DNA of 64,000 nucleotides from positions 15,671,501-15,735,500 of the forward strand of contig CM051460.1 in assembly GCA_028095005.1 (NCBI GenBank), in the 5' to 3' direction. The stretch comes from Rhynchospora pubera (taxonomy: Eukaryota; Streptophyta; Magnoliopsida; Poales; Cyperaceae). Position 1 is the first letter of the stretch. Each line of letters starts with the position of its first letter. The translations under genes and the position numbers were made by a program. The notes below the pieces were generated by a model. It was not told the DNA's origin, made no database searches, and worked only from the letters and a program-made list of their open reading frames with translations. Shown in pieces: positions 11,619 to 24,189 of this stretch.

Positions 11619-13962
11619 TGATATAACCAACTAGAGTTCTCAATACATATGGCTTGCCAACGGATTACATTGATTGGGTCATGGCATGTGTCACATCCTC
11701 AAGGCTCTCCATTGTGCTTAACGGCACATCAGATGGGTTCATACAACCAACTAGAGGGGTCAGACAAGGTTGCTCACTATCGCCCTACTTATTTATCCTT
11801 GCTTTAGATGTCCTTTCTAGACTGCTCGATTTCATGGTGCTGAAGGGTGAATTAAAAGGTGTGACCGTTGCACGTGGTGCACCGACTCTTACTAGTCTCC
11901 TCTATGCTGATGATCTTTTAATCTTTGGTGAAGCTAGTCAGAGGGAGGCTATGAAGATTCTTAACATACTTAATACCTTTTGTGACATGTCTGGACAAGA
12001 ACTAGGGGTGGATAAGTCTAGAATTTGGTTCTCCAAACACACTCAACCCGGTATGCGACAGTTCATAACTGACCTCTTTACTGCTACAGCTGCTTCCCCA
12101 AATGATGTCTACCTGGGTACAAACATTGTTGCCAACCGACCAGGTGATTTTGGGCCTCTGCTGGATAAAATTGACAATAAACTTCAACCTTGGAAGAGAC
12201 AATTCCTCTCACAAGCAGGCAAAGCCACTCTTATCAAGTCTGTCATTGAACCGCTGCTCCTTTACACGATGTCAACAACAGCATTGCCAACTGCTATTGT
12301 TAAAATAATTGAGGGAAAACTGAGGGCCTTCTTCTGGGACAAAGGTAGCACAAACCGGTTGCCTCTGGTGGCTTGGAAAACAATCACAACTCCTAAAGAG
12401 CACGGGGGTTTAGGCTTGAAAGATCTTACCACCTTCAACCTCTCCCTCCATATGAAAGCATTGTGGGCCATTGTCTCTAAAAGCTCTGCTATTTGGGTCT
12501 CACTGGTCAAAGCCAAATACATGTCCCGTGCTACAATCTGGAACTCACAAAGAACTAGGAAATGCACAACCCTTTGGCGGGCGTTATTAGGGGTGAGACA
12601 TGTGTTGCAGGATAATGTGCGATGGCAAATAGGTAATGGTGATACTTGTGGTGCTCTTGGAGAACCTTGGCATGAAATGTGGACCCACTACCAACCGCAA
12701 AATGCAAACCAACGTCAATTGACTGTGGCTGACCTTACTAATAGTTCTGACGGCTCCTGGGACACAGCTAAACTCATTGAGTTGGTTGGTTTTCATGGTG
12801 CCCTGTACTTGGCAATCTCTTTTCCACACACTCCCGTGCGAAACAGCTATCCAGATAGGCTCATTTTCACCGCAAATACCAACGGACAATTCACACTTAA
12901 AGGTGCCTACCGCTTGCTCTCTAGCCTGAACCCCCAATCAAACCAACAACCACCTCATTTGAAACATCTGCTAAAGAAAATATGGTACTCAGAGGGTCTG
13001 CTACCCAAAGTTCGCCTATTTCTTTGGAAAATTTTCAAATCTGCCCTTCCTGTTGATCACCTCTTTGTGACCCGATTTGGCAAACAATCTCAAGGATGTC
13101 CCCTTTGTGGTGCAAAACAAGAAGATGTTACACATACCTTATTCAAATGTGATTTTGCACGGCAAGTATGGCTGTCCTCCTCCTTGGGTTTACGTTCTGA
13201 TGCTTTGCCAAATGAAGTACCAGCAATCCTCTCTCAGCTTTTTGCACTTTTTGATGATCAGCAACTAAGGATCTTCTCAGCTACTATCTGGAATCTATGG
13301 AAGCAAAGATGCAAAATAGTGTTTGAAGGTAAGAAGCTATGTCCTGCATCTGTTAATCGTGCTGCTGGCTCCACAATTCAGTTACTGGCACAAGCAATGA
13401 TGGTACATACAGCCCGGCCACCATTAACAGTGCATCAGTCTTACGCAGGTTCAGAAACATACTGTCACATAGATGGATCTTGGGTGGATAAAGGTTTTGG
13501 TGGGTCTGGCTGGTCTTACGTGTTAACTGATAAAGAAGGGTGCCTTGTGGAATATGGTTGTTTTACAGGCAACTCACACTCCCCAATCCACTCAGAGATT
13601 CTAGCTCTAAAGGCTGCTGTGACAATGGTGAGAAGTAAAGGAATTGAATCTTGCTCCTTCCTAACTGATTGTGCCGATCTCTACCTCATCATGAAAGGTT
13701 CAGCTTCTGTGGATTCTGTGGACTGGCGCTGCTATCATCATCTCTTGGACCTAAAATGCTCTTTTGTGAATAATGGGTTTGTTTGTAAATTTGTGGGAAG
13801 GGATCTGAATATTTTAGCGGACTGTATTGCAAAATATGCTAGAATTAGGGAAGTCTCCACTGTAGGTTTTACTTTTCCGATTTTCCCTGATTTGTAATCT
13901 GACTTTCTTTCGTGTTAATGATTGCCTATGGGCCCAATTTCAAAAAAAAAAAAAAAAAAGAA
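11619..13962 (+). mobile_element. 5'-truncated LINE (non-LTR retrotransposon) with target-site duplication
   Basis: It is flanked by a perfect 15-bp direct repeat AAAAGAAAAGAATGT (11604-11618 and 13963-13977), ends in a run of A, and encodes the C-terminal part of a LINE polyprotein on the + strand. ORF1, the endonuclease and the N-terminal fingers of the reverse transcriptase are missing, as expected from incomplete target-primed reverse transcription. The long undamaged frame suggests a fairly recent insertion. Confidence 0.92.
11654..13897 (+). pseudogene. LINE polyprotein fragment: reverse transcriptase, zinc-binding and RNase H domains
   Basis: A 747-codon open frame with no internal stop. 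It begins inside the reverse transcriptase (GLPTDYIDW, then RGVRQGCSLSPYLF and the catalytic LLYADDLLIF near residue 80-90). The zf-RVT domain follows (CPLCGAKQEDVTHTLFKC near residue 490). The C-terminus is an RNase H-like domain with HIDGSW, HSEILALKA and LTDCADLY supplying the acidic residues. It is called a pseudogene because the 5' part of the element is absent and the first codon here is not a natural start. Confidence 0.9.
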
Positions 13963-13977
13963 AAAAGAAAAGAATGT

Positions 13978-15820
13978 CTTTTTCTTAAAAATATGTTACA
14001 AGATTATTTTATTGCATGTAGCAGGTGCATTGGGATTATGAAAAATAGCTGGGGAATGAAACAGTAATGCTGCTGACGTTAATTCTTTTTTGTTTTTACT
14101 TTTTATTGAGTATATTTATCTGTCTTATAGATTCTTAATATGTGATTGAGGGCATGTAATTTGAACTTCCTTTAAGTTAATGCCTATGGGCTTCGATAAA
14201 AAAAATATATATATATACATATATTTGGGAGACATAATAACATTTATTTCTTTATTTACAGATTCTTGCATGATCAAACTTGAGCCTCTCAATATAGGAA
14301 GATGGTTACTGAAGTTAGTTTTGGAAACAATTTTTTGCACTTTAAACAAATAATGTGGCATCTCTATCATTTTTCACGAACAATTTTTTTGCACCATATT
14401 TTAAACAAATAAGCAAAACATCTGTTGTATTCATTTCATTTTAATCATTTTTTACATCAGTAATTCAGTAGTACTTGTTTGTCATTGTCAACCAATAAAA
14501 AGCAACTTACAATTCGTTGCATATTTGTAACTTTGAAAATGTCAACAAAAATATGGAAAAACATAAAATTTTTCTACGAGACATATATTTGTCTGTATAA
14601 AATTTCGTTTATGTTTGTCGCTGCGAGGATTCAAAATCGAATTTTTTAAGCAGCCATTAATTGTGCATTCAATTTTCCATTAAAACTTTTAATATTATTT
14701 TCCAATAGAATTAAGAAACGATTCATAATCTGTGTGTAATTAGGTTTGTTTAAATAAATGTAATCCATATTAAATTTTTGTTAAATTTATAATTCTCATT
14801 TAATTTCTGCTCTCAAACTCTTTAAACCAGTAAAAAACTAAAATAACGGTACGCTTTTCATCAAATAGAACAACTTTTTGAGCCTACATATCGACACAAG
14901 CTTTTGATGCTACATATTTTGCACAGTACCATAATTCACCTATTTAAAAAAATTTTAAATTTAAATATTGAATTCTAGTCAGCCTTCTTGTTTGTTTTCA
15001 CCCGGAGATGAGCTTACTTAAAATTTATGAATTCTGAAATTTAAATATAGATCGAGTAGTAAAAATATCAATGGATTTTAAACTAATTTTAAATAGATGT
15101 TGCTGATTCTAAATTCTTGCTAAAGAATTAGAAGGCTAGCTCACTTTTTATCTCAAAAAAAAAAATAATAATAAGTTTGAGACATGACGTGTGATATTGA
15201 AGACTTATGACAATGAACCATACTCTAGATACAATTCGTTACTTAATATAAAAAGCAGATGCCCAGATTTGAAGGAGCCATTTATTTGAACATTCCAAAG
15301 AGGAAAACCTGTCCCAAATTATTTAATGAAAAATTCAAGTCATCAATCTATCAATAAATGGCATAAGGTTCAAAAGCAGGGATTTAGGATGAAAATTGAA
15401 AAGGGACTGTTCACTGTCGCTGTGAGCCGAACTCTAAATTCGTGACATGTCACATGAAACAGTGTAAAGCCAAATAGATATAGAGCAATTAATAACTCAA
15501 AAAGAAAAAAAAAAAAAACGAATCCTTCAATTACAGAGGGAGAGAGAGAGAGAGAGAGGCAGTAGTCTGAGTAGTGTCCTGCTTTCGTGTAGAGCTCGTC
15601 TTTCTCTGTACCTAAAGCTGCCATTCTTGCCACATCCAATAAAACCCCGCCACCTCTACCTACAATTTCTAACTCGGTGACCACACTTGTTCTCTGACAA
15701 TGGACCCTACTCTAAACACGTCAGCATATAGTCAAGCATAAAAAATGTAGTGGAGACTGAATAAAAGAAGTGAAAACGAGAGCCGAGAGAGCAGTAAGAG
15801 AGAGAGAAACAGATAGAATC
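13978..15820. other. intergenic region and ARF5 upstream region
   Basis: AT-rich with no supported gene. A (GA)n microsatellite lies at 15541-15558, and GAGA-rich sequence continues to 15810 just before the ARF5 leader. I could not pick out a confident TATA box. The minus-strand open frame across 15370-15684 is low-complexity and is not called. Confidence 0.4.
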
Positions 15821-15910
15821 ATGGCTTCTACCATTGAAAGGTCAGCATCTTTATGTCAGGCGAGTTGCAAAAGCTCGATTAAAAGCGCAATTCGACCACT
15901 CCTATCATGA
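15821..15910 (+). promoter_or_regulatory. upstream ORF in the ARF5 leader
   Basis: ATG at 15821 opens a 29-codon frame closed by TGA at 15908, 272 bp before the ARF5 start. It begins MASTIER. The leader is inferred from position; transcription from this point is not shown by sequence alone. A translated uORF would be expected to lower ARF5 translation. Confidence 0.4.
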
Positions 15911-16182
15911 TTCTCTGATTCTCTCTCTCTTCTCTAATTTCGGCGTGCCAAAAACGAGCGCTCTTTTATCGAATACCTGGTCCAGACGCAACCCATCTCT
16001 GTTTCTTTTCTCCTCTTCAAATTTGCTCGGTGGGGAAGGGAAGAGAGAGAAGTTTCATGATTTCTTTTTGGGTATAATAGCATGGGAAAGATGGTGCTTG
16101 TCTATTAAAGTTGAGATCCTTTTGCTATTTTAGCTTTGGTGGAAGCATAGTTCCTTTTGCGACTTTATAGCATTTATTTAAG

Positions 16183-19100
16183 ATGAGTTTGGTTCAAGAC
16201 CAGGCGAAGGTTGATGGTTCAAGCAACGCAGTCTCACTGTTTGATGAAATGAAGCTCTTGGGAGAGATGCAAAGTAAGAATGAAACATACTAGATAGTAT
16301 TGTCTTGTAAACCTTCCTTCATTTTGTTCTTTCCTTCTTTCTTTTTCCCCCAAAGAACCTCATTGGTATGAACTATGAACCACTGAGAAATAATCAAACT
16401 TTGTATTTTTCTGTTTCTTTGTTTTGTTTTGTTTGTGTGCGAGTTTTGTAACAGAACAAATGTATGTACGTCATGCATAGTGTCCTTAAGTGGTTTTTTG
16501 TTCATTTTTTAAATTTGACATTTTAACTTGTAATATTTTTTTTGTATTGTCTTTTGTTTTCGTTAGATAACAAAAAGATGATAAATTCTGAACTGTGGCA
16601 TGCATGTGCTGGGCCTCTTGTCTCCTTGCCACAGCCCGGTAGTCTCGTGTTCTACTTCCCTCAAGGCCATAGTGAACAGGTTAATTAATAATTTAATATT
16701 ATATTTCTCTAATATGTGTTCTATTTTTCTGTCAAAAAAAAATACTATAAGTTAATTTTGGGTTAAAGTTTTCTCAGTATTCTATAAACGAAAAAGTTTG
16801 GGCAAGTTTTAGATTTTAGTTGAACTCCTTAATACTTGCTATATGCAAATATAACATTTCATTCTTGTACCACAGTAACAGCACCAACCAGCCAGTTTTT
16901 ATTGGTAGACATCCCTTAGTGTTCATGCTTATGTGACCCGTTAGATCTAACTACATTCTATTCTAAATATTGATGCTTGCAAATTGCAATATTTTAGGTG
17001 GCAGCCACTACTAGGCAGAGTGTGACCTCTCAAATTCCAAATTATCCAAATTTGCCTTCTCAGCTCATGTGCCAAGTTCATAATATCACATTACATGTTT
17101 GTATCCTTATCTCCCATCAAGATTATACACATTCCTTTTTACTCTTTGCTATACCTGATCCTTACTAGACCCAACTACAAATAAGCATCTGATGGCAAAA
17201 TCTTTTGATATAGAATATCCCAAAAAAAAAAAAATCTTAATATAGCATGTGATGGACTAATCCGTATGCTGTCAATCTGGTATGAATTCGGTGTAGTCGT
17301 GCCCTGGGCTGCATGGTATTTGACTTAACAGTTATAATGTGCATTTTTAATTGGATTAATACACAGGCTGACAAGGAAACTGATGAGATCTATACACAAA
17401 TGACACTTCAACCAGTCAATTCAGTAAGCAATTTAGACTTTTTCCTTCTTTTGTATTTTAAATTTACAAATTTAAATCCAATTTCTAATCATGCCAATGT
17501 ATTTTGTTGCCTCTACATTTTAGGAAAACGAAGTTTTACCAATACCAAATTTTGGGCATACAAAAAGCAAGCACCCAACAGATTACTTTTGCAAGAATTT
17601 AACAGCAAGTGACACCAGTACACATGGTGGCTTCTCAGTGCCCCGACGAGCCGCAGAAAAACTATTTCCTCAATTGGTAATATTTCAAATCCAAATTAAA
17701 ATATAATTTTTACTCGGAAGTAAGGTTGTCAACCTTTCATACCTTACTAAAAGCTTAACTAAAATAAATATAGCCACAGAAACTCCCTAAGGAAAGTATG
17801 GAAGAGAACATAAACCACTCAACTTTCATTTGTAACATGCATCAACCCCTTAAGCAGTATACAAGGGTCTAGATATATCAATTTGAATTTTTTGGTTTTA
17901 CCAAATATCCCTTAAAGATGGAAATGATGGATTAATTAGTGAAGTTTTTGGAAAAGAGTAACTGAATATCCACATAGAGCCATAAATAAGATAGCACAAA
18001 ACATAAAAAAAAATGACAAATTATTCCTGATATATAGTATCTTTTACAATTTTGGTTTTTTTCTTAGGATTATTCCATGCAACCACCAAATCAGGAGCTT
18101 ATTGTAAGAGATTTGCATGATAATGTCTGGACATTTCGTCACATTTATCGTGGTATATGGTTCTTCATTCTCCATCTAAAAAAATGGTCCTAGATTTTGT
18201 GATTTTATGCAACAAATTATCCTCATTTCTAACAAATGCTGATTATTGAATCCAGGGCAACCGAAGAGACACCTTCTGACGACTGGTTGGAGCCTCTTTG
18301 TTGGTGCAAAACGACTCAGAGCTGGTGATTCTGTCTTATTTATTAGGTATGGTTTGAAAAGCAATTATGTTTTTGCTTGAAAGTTGAAACTATATTTTGG
18401 CGTCAGTACTTTGATTTCTTTTTTTGCACGTGGGTTGACATTAGAAATTTCCATTGTGTAACAAAAGGTTGGATATGTGTTTATCCCATTTTTGAGGCTT
18501 AATTCCCAGTTAAATTCTAGAGTTCAAATTCCAAGGTATGGTTTGGAAATCAATGTCATTTAATAATGTACAGGGATGAGAAGGCCCAATTACTTGTGGG
18601 GATTAGACGAGCCAATCGGCAAATGCCTAGTCTACCATCATCAGTTCTTTCAACCGACAGTATGCATATTGGTGTACTCGCTGCTGCTGCTCATGCCGCT
18701 TCTAGTCGTAGCCCCTTCACCATCTACTACAATCCCAGGTTACTTGAACTTGTAATATTCATATTAATTGTTACTTTATAGCAAATAATAAGTATCTAGC
18801 CATATTTGTAAATAACCAGACATTTGTCATGATTGACTATTTAATATTCTTTGAGGTGCTCTCAAATACTATCCAAATGCATATGATGTATTAGAAAGTA
18901 TTTCTGTCAAAATATTCGACACTTCTGAACCTACCCTTATAAACCGATTCGCCAATCTCATATTGGGTTTGAAACCTGGCGATTGCCAATGATACCTTCT
19001 CAGTATGCACAAGCTAGTTTTATTTTATGTAGTAAAGTTGTGTTGATAAACTTTATTTAAGAGAAAATTGTACTTGTGAGAAGTTTGCAAATGATCCAAA

Positions 19101-22100
19101 AGAAGACAAAATTAGGTGTCAGTAATAAAAGATGTTGGCAGTTAATCTGCAAAAATCTCAACTGTTTCATAATAAAAAAATGTATTGCTGATGACTTGCC
19201 TTAGATTAACCAATGTAAAAGCATGTAAATATTAGTCTTGATGTCTTATGACGTGGCACATGTAGATGATATTCGTTAATCTTTCATTTACTATATATTT
19301 GATTTTATAGGACAAGCCCATCTCAGTTTGTTATTCCCCTTGCAAAATTTCATAAGGCTATGTACACACAAGTCTCAGTTGGTATGCGATTTGGTATGAT
19401 GTTTGAAACTGAGGAGTCTAGCAAGCGCAGGTTTTTGTTTCCCCCTTTCTCTATTAATTTTTAAAACAGACTCAGTTTGTAAACATGTTGGGTTCACCTT
19501 ATTGTAGGTATATGGGTACAATCATGGCAATTAGTGACTATGATCCCCTGAGATGGCCTAATTCTAAATGGCGTAGTTTACAGGTGAATTTATTTATCCT
19601 CAACATGAGGCTCTTAGTAATTATAGTGGTATAGCATTTAGGCAAATTTTCATCCTTGTGCCTGCAAATGGAAAAATATCTCATCCCAGCTCTCTCAATT
19701 TCTTCAAGATCACCAAACTGCCAGCTCTCCCTTCTCAATAGAGAAGTACTGGAAACATAATTTAAGTACCTTCATATGGGATAATTCCTTTTATTCTTGG
19801 GAATGTTCATTATGTATTTTTCTTCTTTTCCTTGTAAGATAGCAACATTTTCAAATTACTCACAGCTGTCAATTAATTGTTTAGGTTGAATGGGATGAAC
19901 ATGGTTATGGAGAGAGGCATACAAGAGTTAGTATATGGGAAATTGAGACACCTGAGAGCATCTTTGTTTTCCCCAATCCATCTCCTGAAAGAAAACGCCA
20001 ATGCATTCCCCTTCATGGGTTGACTGGTAATTAATATTTTATCCAGAGTGGCAACACTTAGGTTGGAAGTTGGCAGTAACTACTTCTGGTTGGCAGCAAT
20101 TGATAGCCTTTGTTTTCTTAATGTTAACCGACCAAATAGCATTAACAAATGATTGGCATTAACAAATAGCATTACTATTTTATCCTTTGTAGTATTGGTA
20201 AATTAAGTGCAAAGGATTGGCTTTGATCAAATTTTGTGTTTGGTCCATGATAACCCTGTCAGCAACATTAACAAATGACGATAGATGCATGGGTTTTTTA
20301 GTAGTGTCTGTTTTGCATTGGAACCAACTTGTATGACCCGGTGATGTATCAAATGTTATATTGCCTTCATTTTTCCTTATTTGTATCTGGAAGTACAATA
20401 ATAGTTTATTTACAATTTCAGGGACAGAGTTAGGGTTAGTTGGTCAGAGCAGCACCTATCAGACCCCCCATCTGGGACTTGAATCCATAGTGAAGCTCCA
20501 AACTCGATTTGAAAATCCAAACCATGTTATTGGGGGTTCTTTTGGATGCCATCAACCTATATACTCTAGCATTCTCCAAAACATTCAAATCAATAACATC
20601 CCCACAAACTACCTTCTGAATGGGGCAAACTTTTCAAATTCGAATTTGGCAAACAACCATGACTCAGTTCAGAAAAGGAACCAGCCTTTGGTATTACAAT
20701 CTACATGTGCATCCGGAAAGACTGAATTGGTAACTTATCAAAGTCCAATGAACCAGATCACTATACAGAAACACAACATTAAACATACAAATTCTGTTGA
20801 AACCTCTTCTGATGAGTCCGATTTAGCCTCGGCCTCGCAGCTTTCTGAGAAGCTAGAAAATCAAAAGATGCAAAGCAATAATACAAGTTTAGAACCGGAG
20901 CTTAATGGCAGTGCAACAATTAACTCAAATGACCTTACAGATTGTATTGATTCCTCTAATGTGGAAAAGGTCAGTGATTGGTTGATGCAACCTTCGAATT
21001 ATCAGACGAGACCGGATGCTCTGTTTCAATCTGTATCAGAAAATGCGCTGGGGATGCTTGAACCATTAGATTGTTTTCAAGAGTTTATGGGAAACACCGA
21101 TATAAACCCACTGAGCTTCCTCTCGGGTGCTGAAAATGGGAAATTTGAGTTTGAAAAGTTTGAGACAGAGGAGAGTGATTTGTTTGGTGGCAAGGGGTAT
21201 GATTTTGAGATGGCGAGTTGTTCAAATTTTGTTTCACAGGAGATGCAGTCACAGGTAACCTATAATTCTGGAAGTCTGGTACCAGATACATCCTCTGGTA
21301 GCATTGAAGCAAATGAGTGTAATTTAGGGGCTAGCAAGAGAAAGCAAGTTCCACAACACCCCATGCGAACTTACACTAAGGTACAAAACAAGTAGCTTTT
21401 TTATTAATTTGGTCAAACAAATAGTTGACCAAGTAAAAATTTTCAGTTGCATTCTCACATTATTTTTTGACTTACATTGTAAGTATATTAAGCAATGAAG
21501 TGCTATTACAGTAACCAATTGTTTTCAATTTGCATCTCGTTGTGTGTGTGTATTTTTTTTTCCCATTCTCCTCTCTTTTTGTGGTTCTGGTAAGCTAGCA
21601 TTAGCGAAAGCTTAACATCTAGCGAAGTTCAGGAAATATTAGAACCTAATTGCTGCAACATAATGACCATTGATCGTGTTAATATTTTATAAAAAGGTAC
21701 AAAAGCTGGGATCAGTTGGGAGATCGATAGATGTAACTAGATATAAAGACTACAACGAGTTGAGGTCTGCCATTGATCGTATGTTTAGCCTCGGTGGGAA
21801 GTTGGATGATCCAAGCATTTCTGATTGGAAGCTTGTCTATGTGGATTATGAAAATGATGTGCTTCTAGTTGGAGATGATCCATGGGAGTGAGTCTCCTCT
21901 CTTTCTCTAAATATTGTCTTTCTCTTTCAAGGAATTGAATCTTACTAAGTTGGGCTTAGCCTTCACCAATTACAAGCTAGAAGGTTACCACACTATTTGC
22001 TGATCCTATATCACTCAGTTCTGGTATATATCTGGTACATGGTGCAGGGAGCCTTCTTAGTTGCTATCTGAACCTCAGTTTGACCTTCGTTTTCCTCATT

Positions 22101-22253
22101 GCAATAACACAACATATTCTAAGTAAATTTGAAACTGACAGGGAATTTGTCGGCTGTGTAAGATGCATCAAGATTCTATCACCATCTGAAGTGCAACAGA
22201 TGAGTGAACAAGGATTACAGCTCTTGAGTTCATCTCCTCAAACTGGCCAATAG
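16183..22253 (+). CDS. ARF5: auxin response factor 5 (MONOPTEROS)
   Basis: An auxin-dependent transcriptional activator that controls embryo axis, root initiation and vascular patterning. Coding exons: 16183-16273, 16567-16679, 16998-17096, 17367-17423, 17524-17676, 18068-18152, 18256-18346, 18574-18738, 19311-19430, 19508-19583, 19885-20026, 20422-21380, 21697-21887, 22142-22253; total 2454 nt, 817 aa. The start follows an in-frame stop (16168). Domain order: B3 DNA-binding (residues about 143-245, with DTSTHGGFSVPRRAAEK), ARF domain (SMHIGVLAAAAHAA onward), middle region (398-717) and PB1 (718 onward, with the OPCA stretch YVDYENDVLLVGDDPWE). LFDEMKLL near the N-terminus, ETPESIFVFP and the ending SPSEVQQMSEQG point to ARF5 rather than ARF7/19. 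It is shorter than the Arabidopsis protein (about 900 aa), mostly in the middle region. Confidence 0.95.
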
Positions 22254-23773
22254 AAAATCTCTTTCATGGGTCATGAGATATTTATGTGGTGCTTCTTCTT
22301 TTTGACGTTAGCTTAGTCGTAATAGGGTTGTATATGTAAAGCTGATGGTTAGATTAGAAATAGGCGGGCTGAGGAGTTATCAGGATTACTGATAGTTTTT
22401 TTTTTTTTTCTTTAGTTTTATTGTACAACTTGCTTTAATTTTAGTCTTTTTAGTATCAACTGCTTAGTTGATTGTGTATTAAGAATGATCGGGTTCTAGC
22501 GTAGAAGACAGCTCAACCAGTGGCTTGTTGTTTATCCATTACAATTTACAAACGTTTTCCAAATTAAAGCGTAAATTGAGAACAAAATATCCATCATGGA
22601 ATTTAACAACTTATAACCAATCAAGGGCATAATATTGAGCCTAAACTCCTTGTGGGCTGTGGCAGGAGGCTCAATAGACCACGCCACCCAATCCATAATT
22701 GCAATAATGCAACCAATTGGATGATTCAGAGACTCCACCAAAAGTTAATGGTGCTGGGCGCTAATTTGGGCTACTCAACTTAGATTTGTCCAATTGAGCA
22801 TTTGAGCTATTGTTTGGGTGTAAATCTTTATAATTTTCAGCCTTCGATTTTCTGTTTTAAACGCTATGTTTAACTTGACAAATCATAATGATAATATTAA
22901 TTTAAATTAATGTCTATTTTCAAAACATTACTCGGCATTTAGAGAGAGAAATAATTGTTGTTTATAGTAACTAACCTTGTTCTTCTGCCATTCAAATGAA
23001 GAATTTAATGAGCGACGATTCGAAAAATCCAAATTAGTGCGCTACACTCTCTTCCTACTCTGAACTTTGAACTTTGAACTCTCTTTCTAAATATATCCTA
23101 ATAATTAAACAGCATATGTGACTAGAATTTGTGGCGAAATTGTAGGGCGAGGCCATTGAAGAATGAAGATAAATCATTTTCTTTCTTCCCAATATATCTT
23201 TGAATTCATTTTGGCAACTCAATATCTTTTATTTTACAGCGGAATTGCAGCCCCACTCAAATCCAAATTTTTTTTTTCCTATTCTTCTTGCCTATTCAAG
23301 TTGAATAATTCAACCATCCATCCATCCACCGTGAAGCTTTTTGAAAAAAAAACTTAAAATAAATTATTAAACAAAATTATTCAATCATATATTACACTTA
23401 TATTTTGTTTCTGATTAATATTTTTTTACTAGTTATATAATTTTCAAAATATTAATAATATTAATCTTTTCTTATTTCGAATTTACAGATAAATAATAAT
23501 TGTAAAGAAATAACTATTTATACAATTATGATAGACCCGTGCGTGCTCATATTCTCCAGACGGGGACCAACATCCTCTGTAGAGGGCAGACCTTTGACCC
23601 GAACTGTCCGATCTAATTTCAGGATACAAATTTTTACTGGCAGCACGAATCTCAATAAGGCTAGTATTAATCACGGATATCTACCACCATTGATCGGACG
23701 GTTCGGATTAGATGTCTGCTTTCAGCCTCGACACGTCACTCCCTTCCATTTCTTCAAATCTTGTTCAAGCGAG
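22254..23773. other. ARF5 3' UTR and intergenic DNA
   Basis: No supported gene. Roughly 22254-22500 is probably ARF5 3' UTR. At about 23600-23706 a short inverted repeat (CCGAACTGTCCGATC against GATCGGACGGTTCGG) marks a small MITE-like remnant. The rest is AT-rich. Confidence 0.4.
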
Positions 23774-24044
23774 TAGGCCTGTCAAACGTGGTAAGTGGTA
23801 ACGGAACAGGGCGTTTCGTTTGTCGTGCCACTAACGAGACGACACAATTTTGACGTTCCGTTTGCCGTTCCATTTATCGTTTCGTTAAACGGCATGCACA
23901 AAATACACGATTTCAATAAATGGCATGTGCTATTCCGTTTCACTACCTATTTTGTTTGCCGTTCCATTATCGAAACGGTACCTACCGTTCCACTTACCGG
24001 TAATGTGACGGCATAACGGCGAAACGGCTGCGTTGACAGGCCTA
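23774..24044. mobile_element. hAT-type MITE in the Pin1 promoter
   Basis: 271 bp, starting TAGGCCTGTCAAACG and ending CGTTGACAGGCCTA, with a perfect 8-bp target-site duplication CAAGCGAG (23766-23773 and 24045-24052). The interior is packed with GTTCCGTTT/AAACGG motifs. It is the same family as 4293-4610 but better preserved, so probably younger. It ends 145 bp before the Pin1 ATG and therefore lies in the promoter or leader. Confidence 0.9.
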
Positions 24045-24189
24045 CAAGCGAGAAAAGAAAACTCTCCACTCTCCTCCAATTGGTCGTACTCGTTCAGTCG
24101 TACTATCCAATTCTCCTTTGCTCTCTCTACCAGTCGCGTTCCCTGCTTGCGCTGAAGTCACTGGAAACCAGTCTACCCAATTATACCCA

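Noticed and set aside
15370..15684. Minus-strand open frame in the ARF5 upstream region
   Set aside because: Spans poly-A and GA microsatellites, no conserved protein, and lies in likely promoter DNA.
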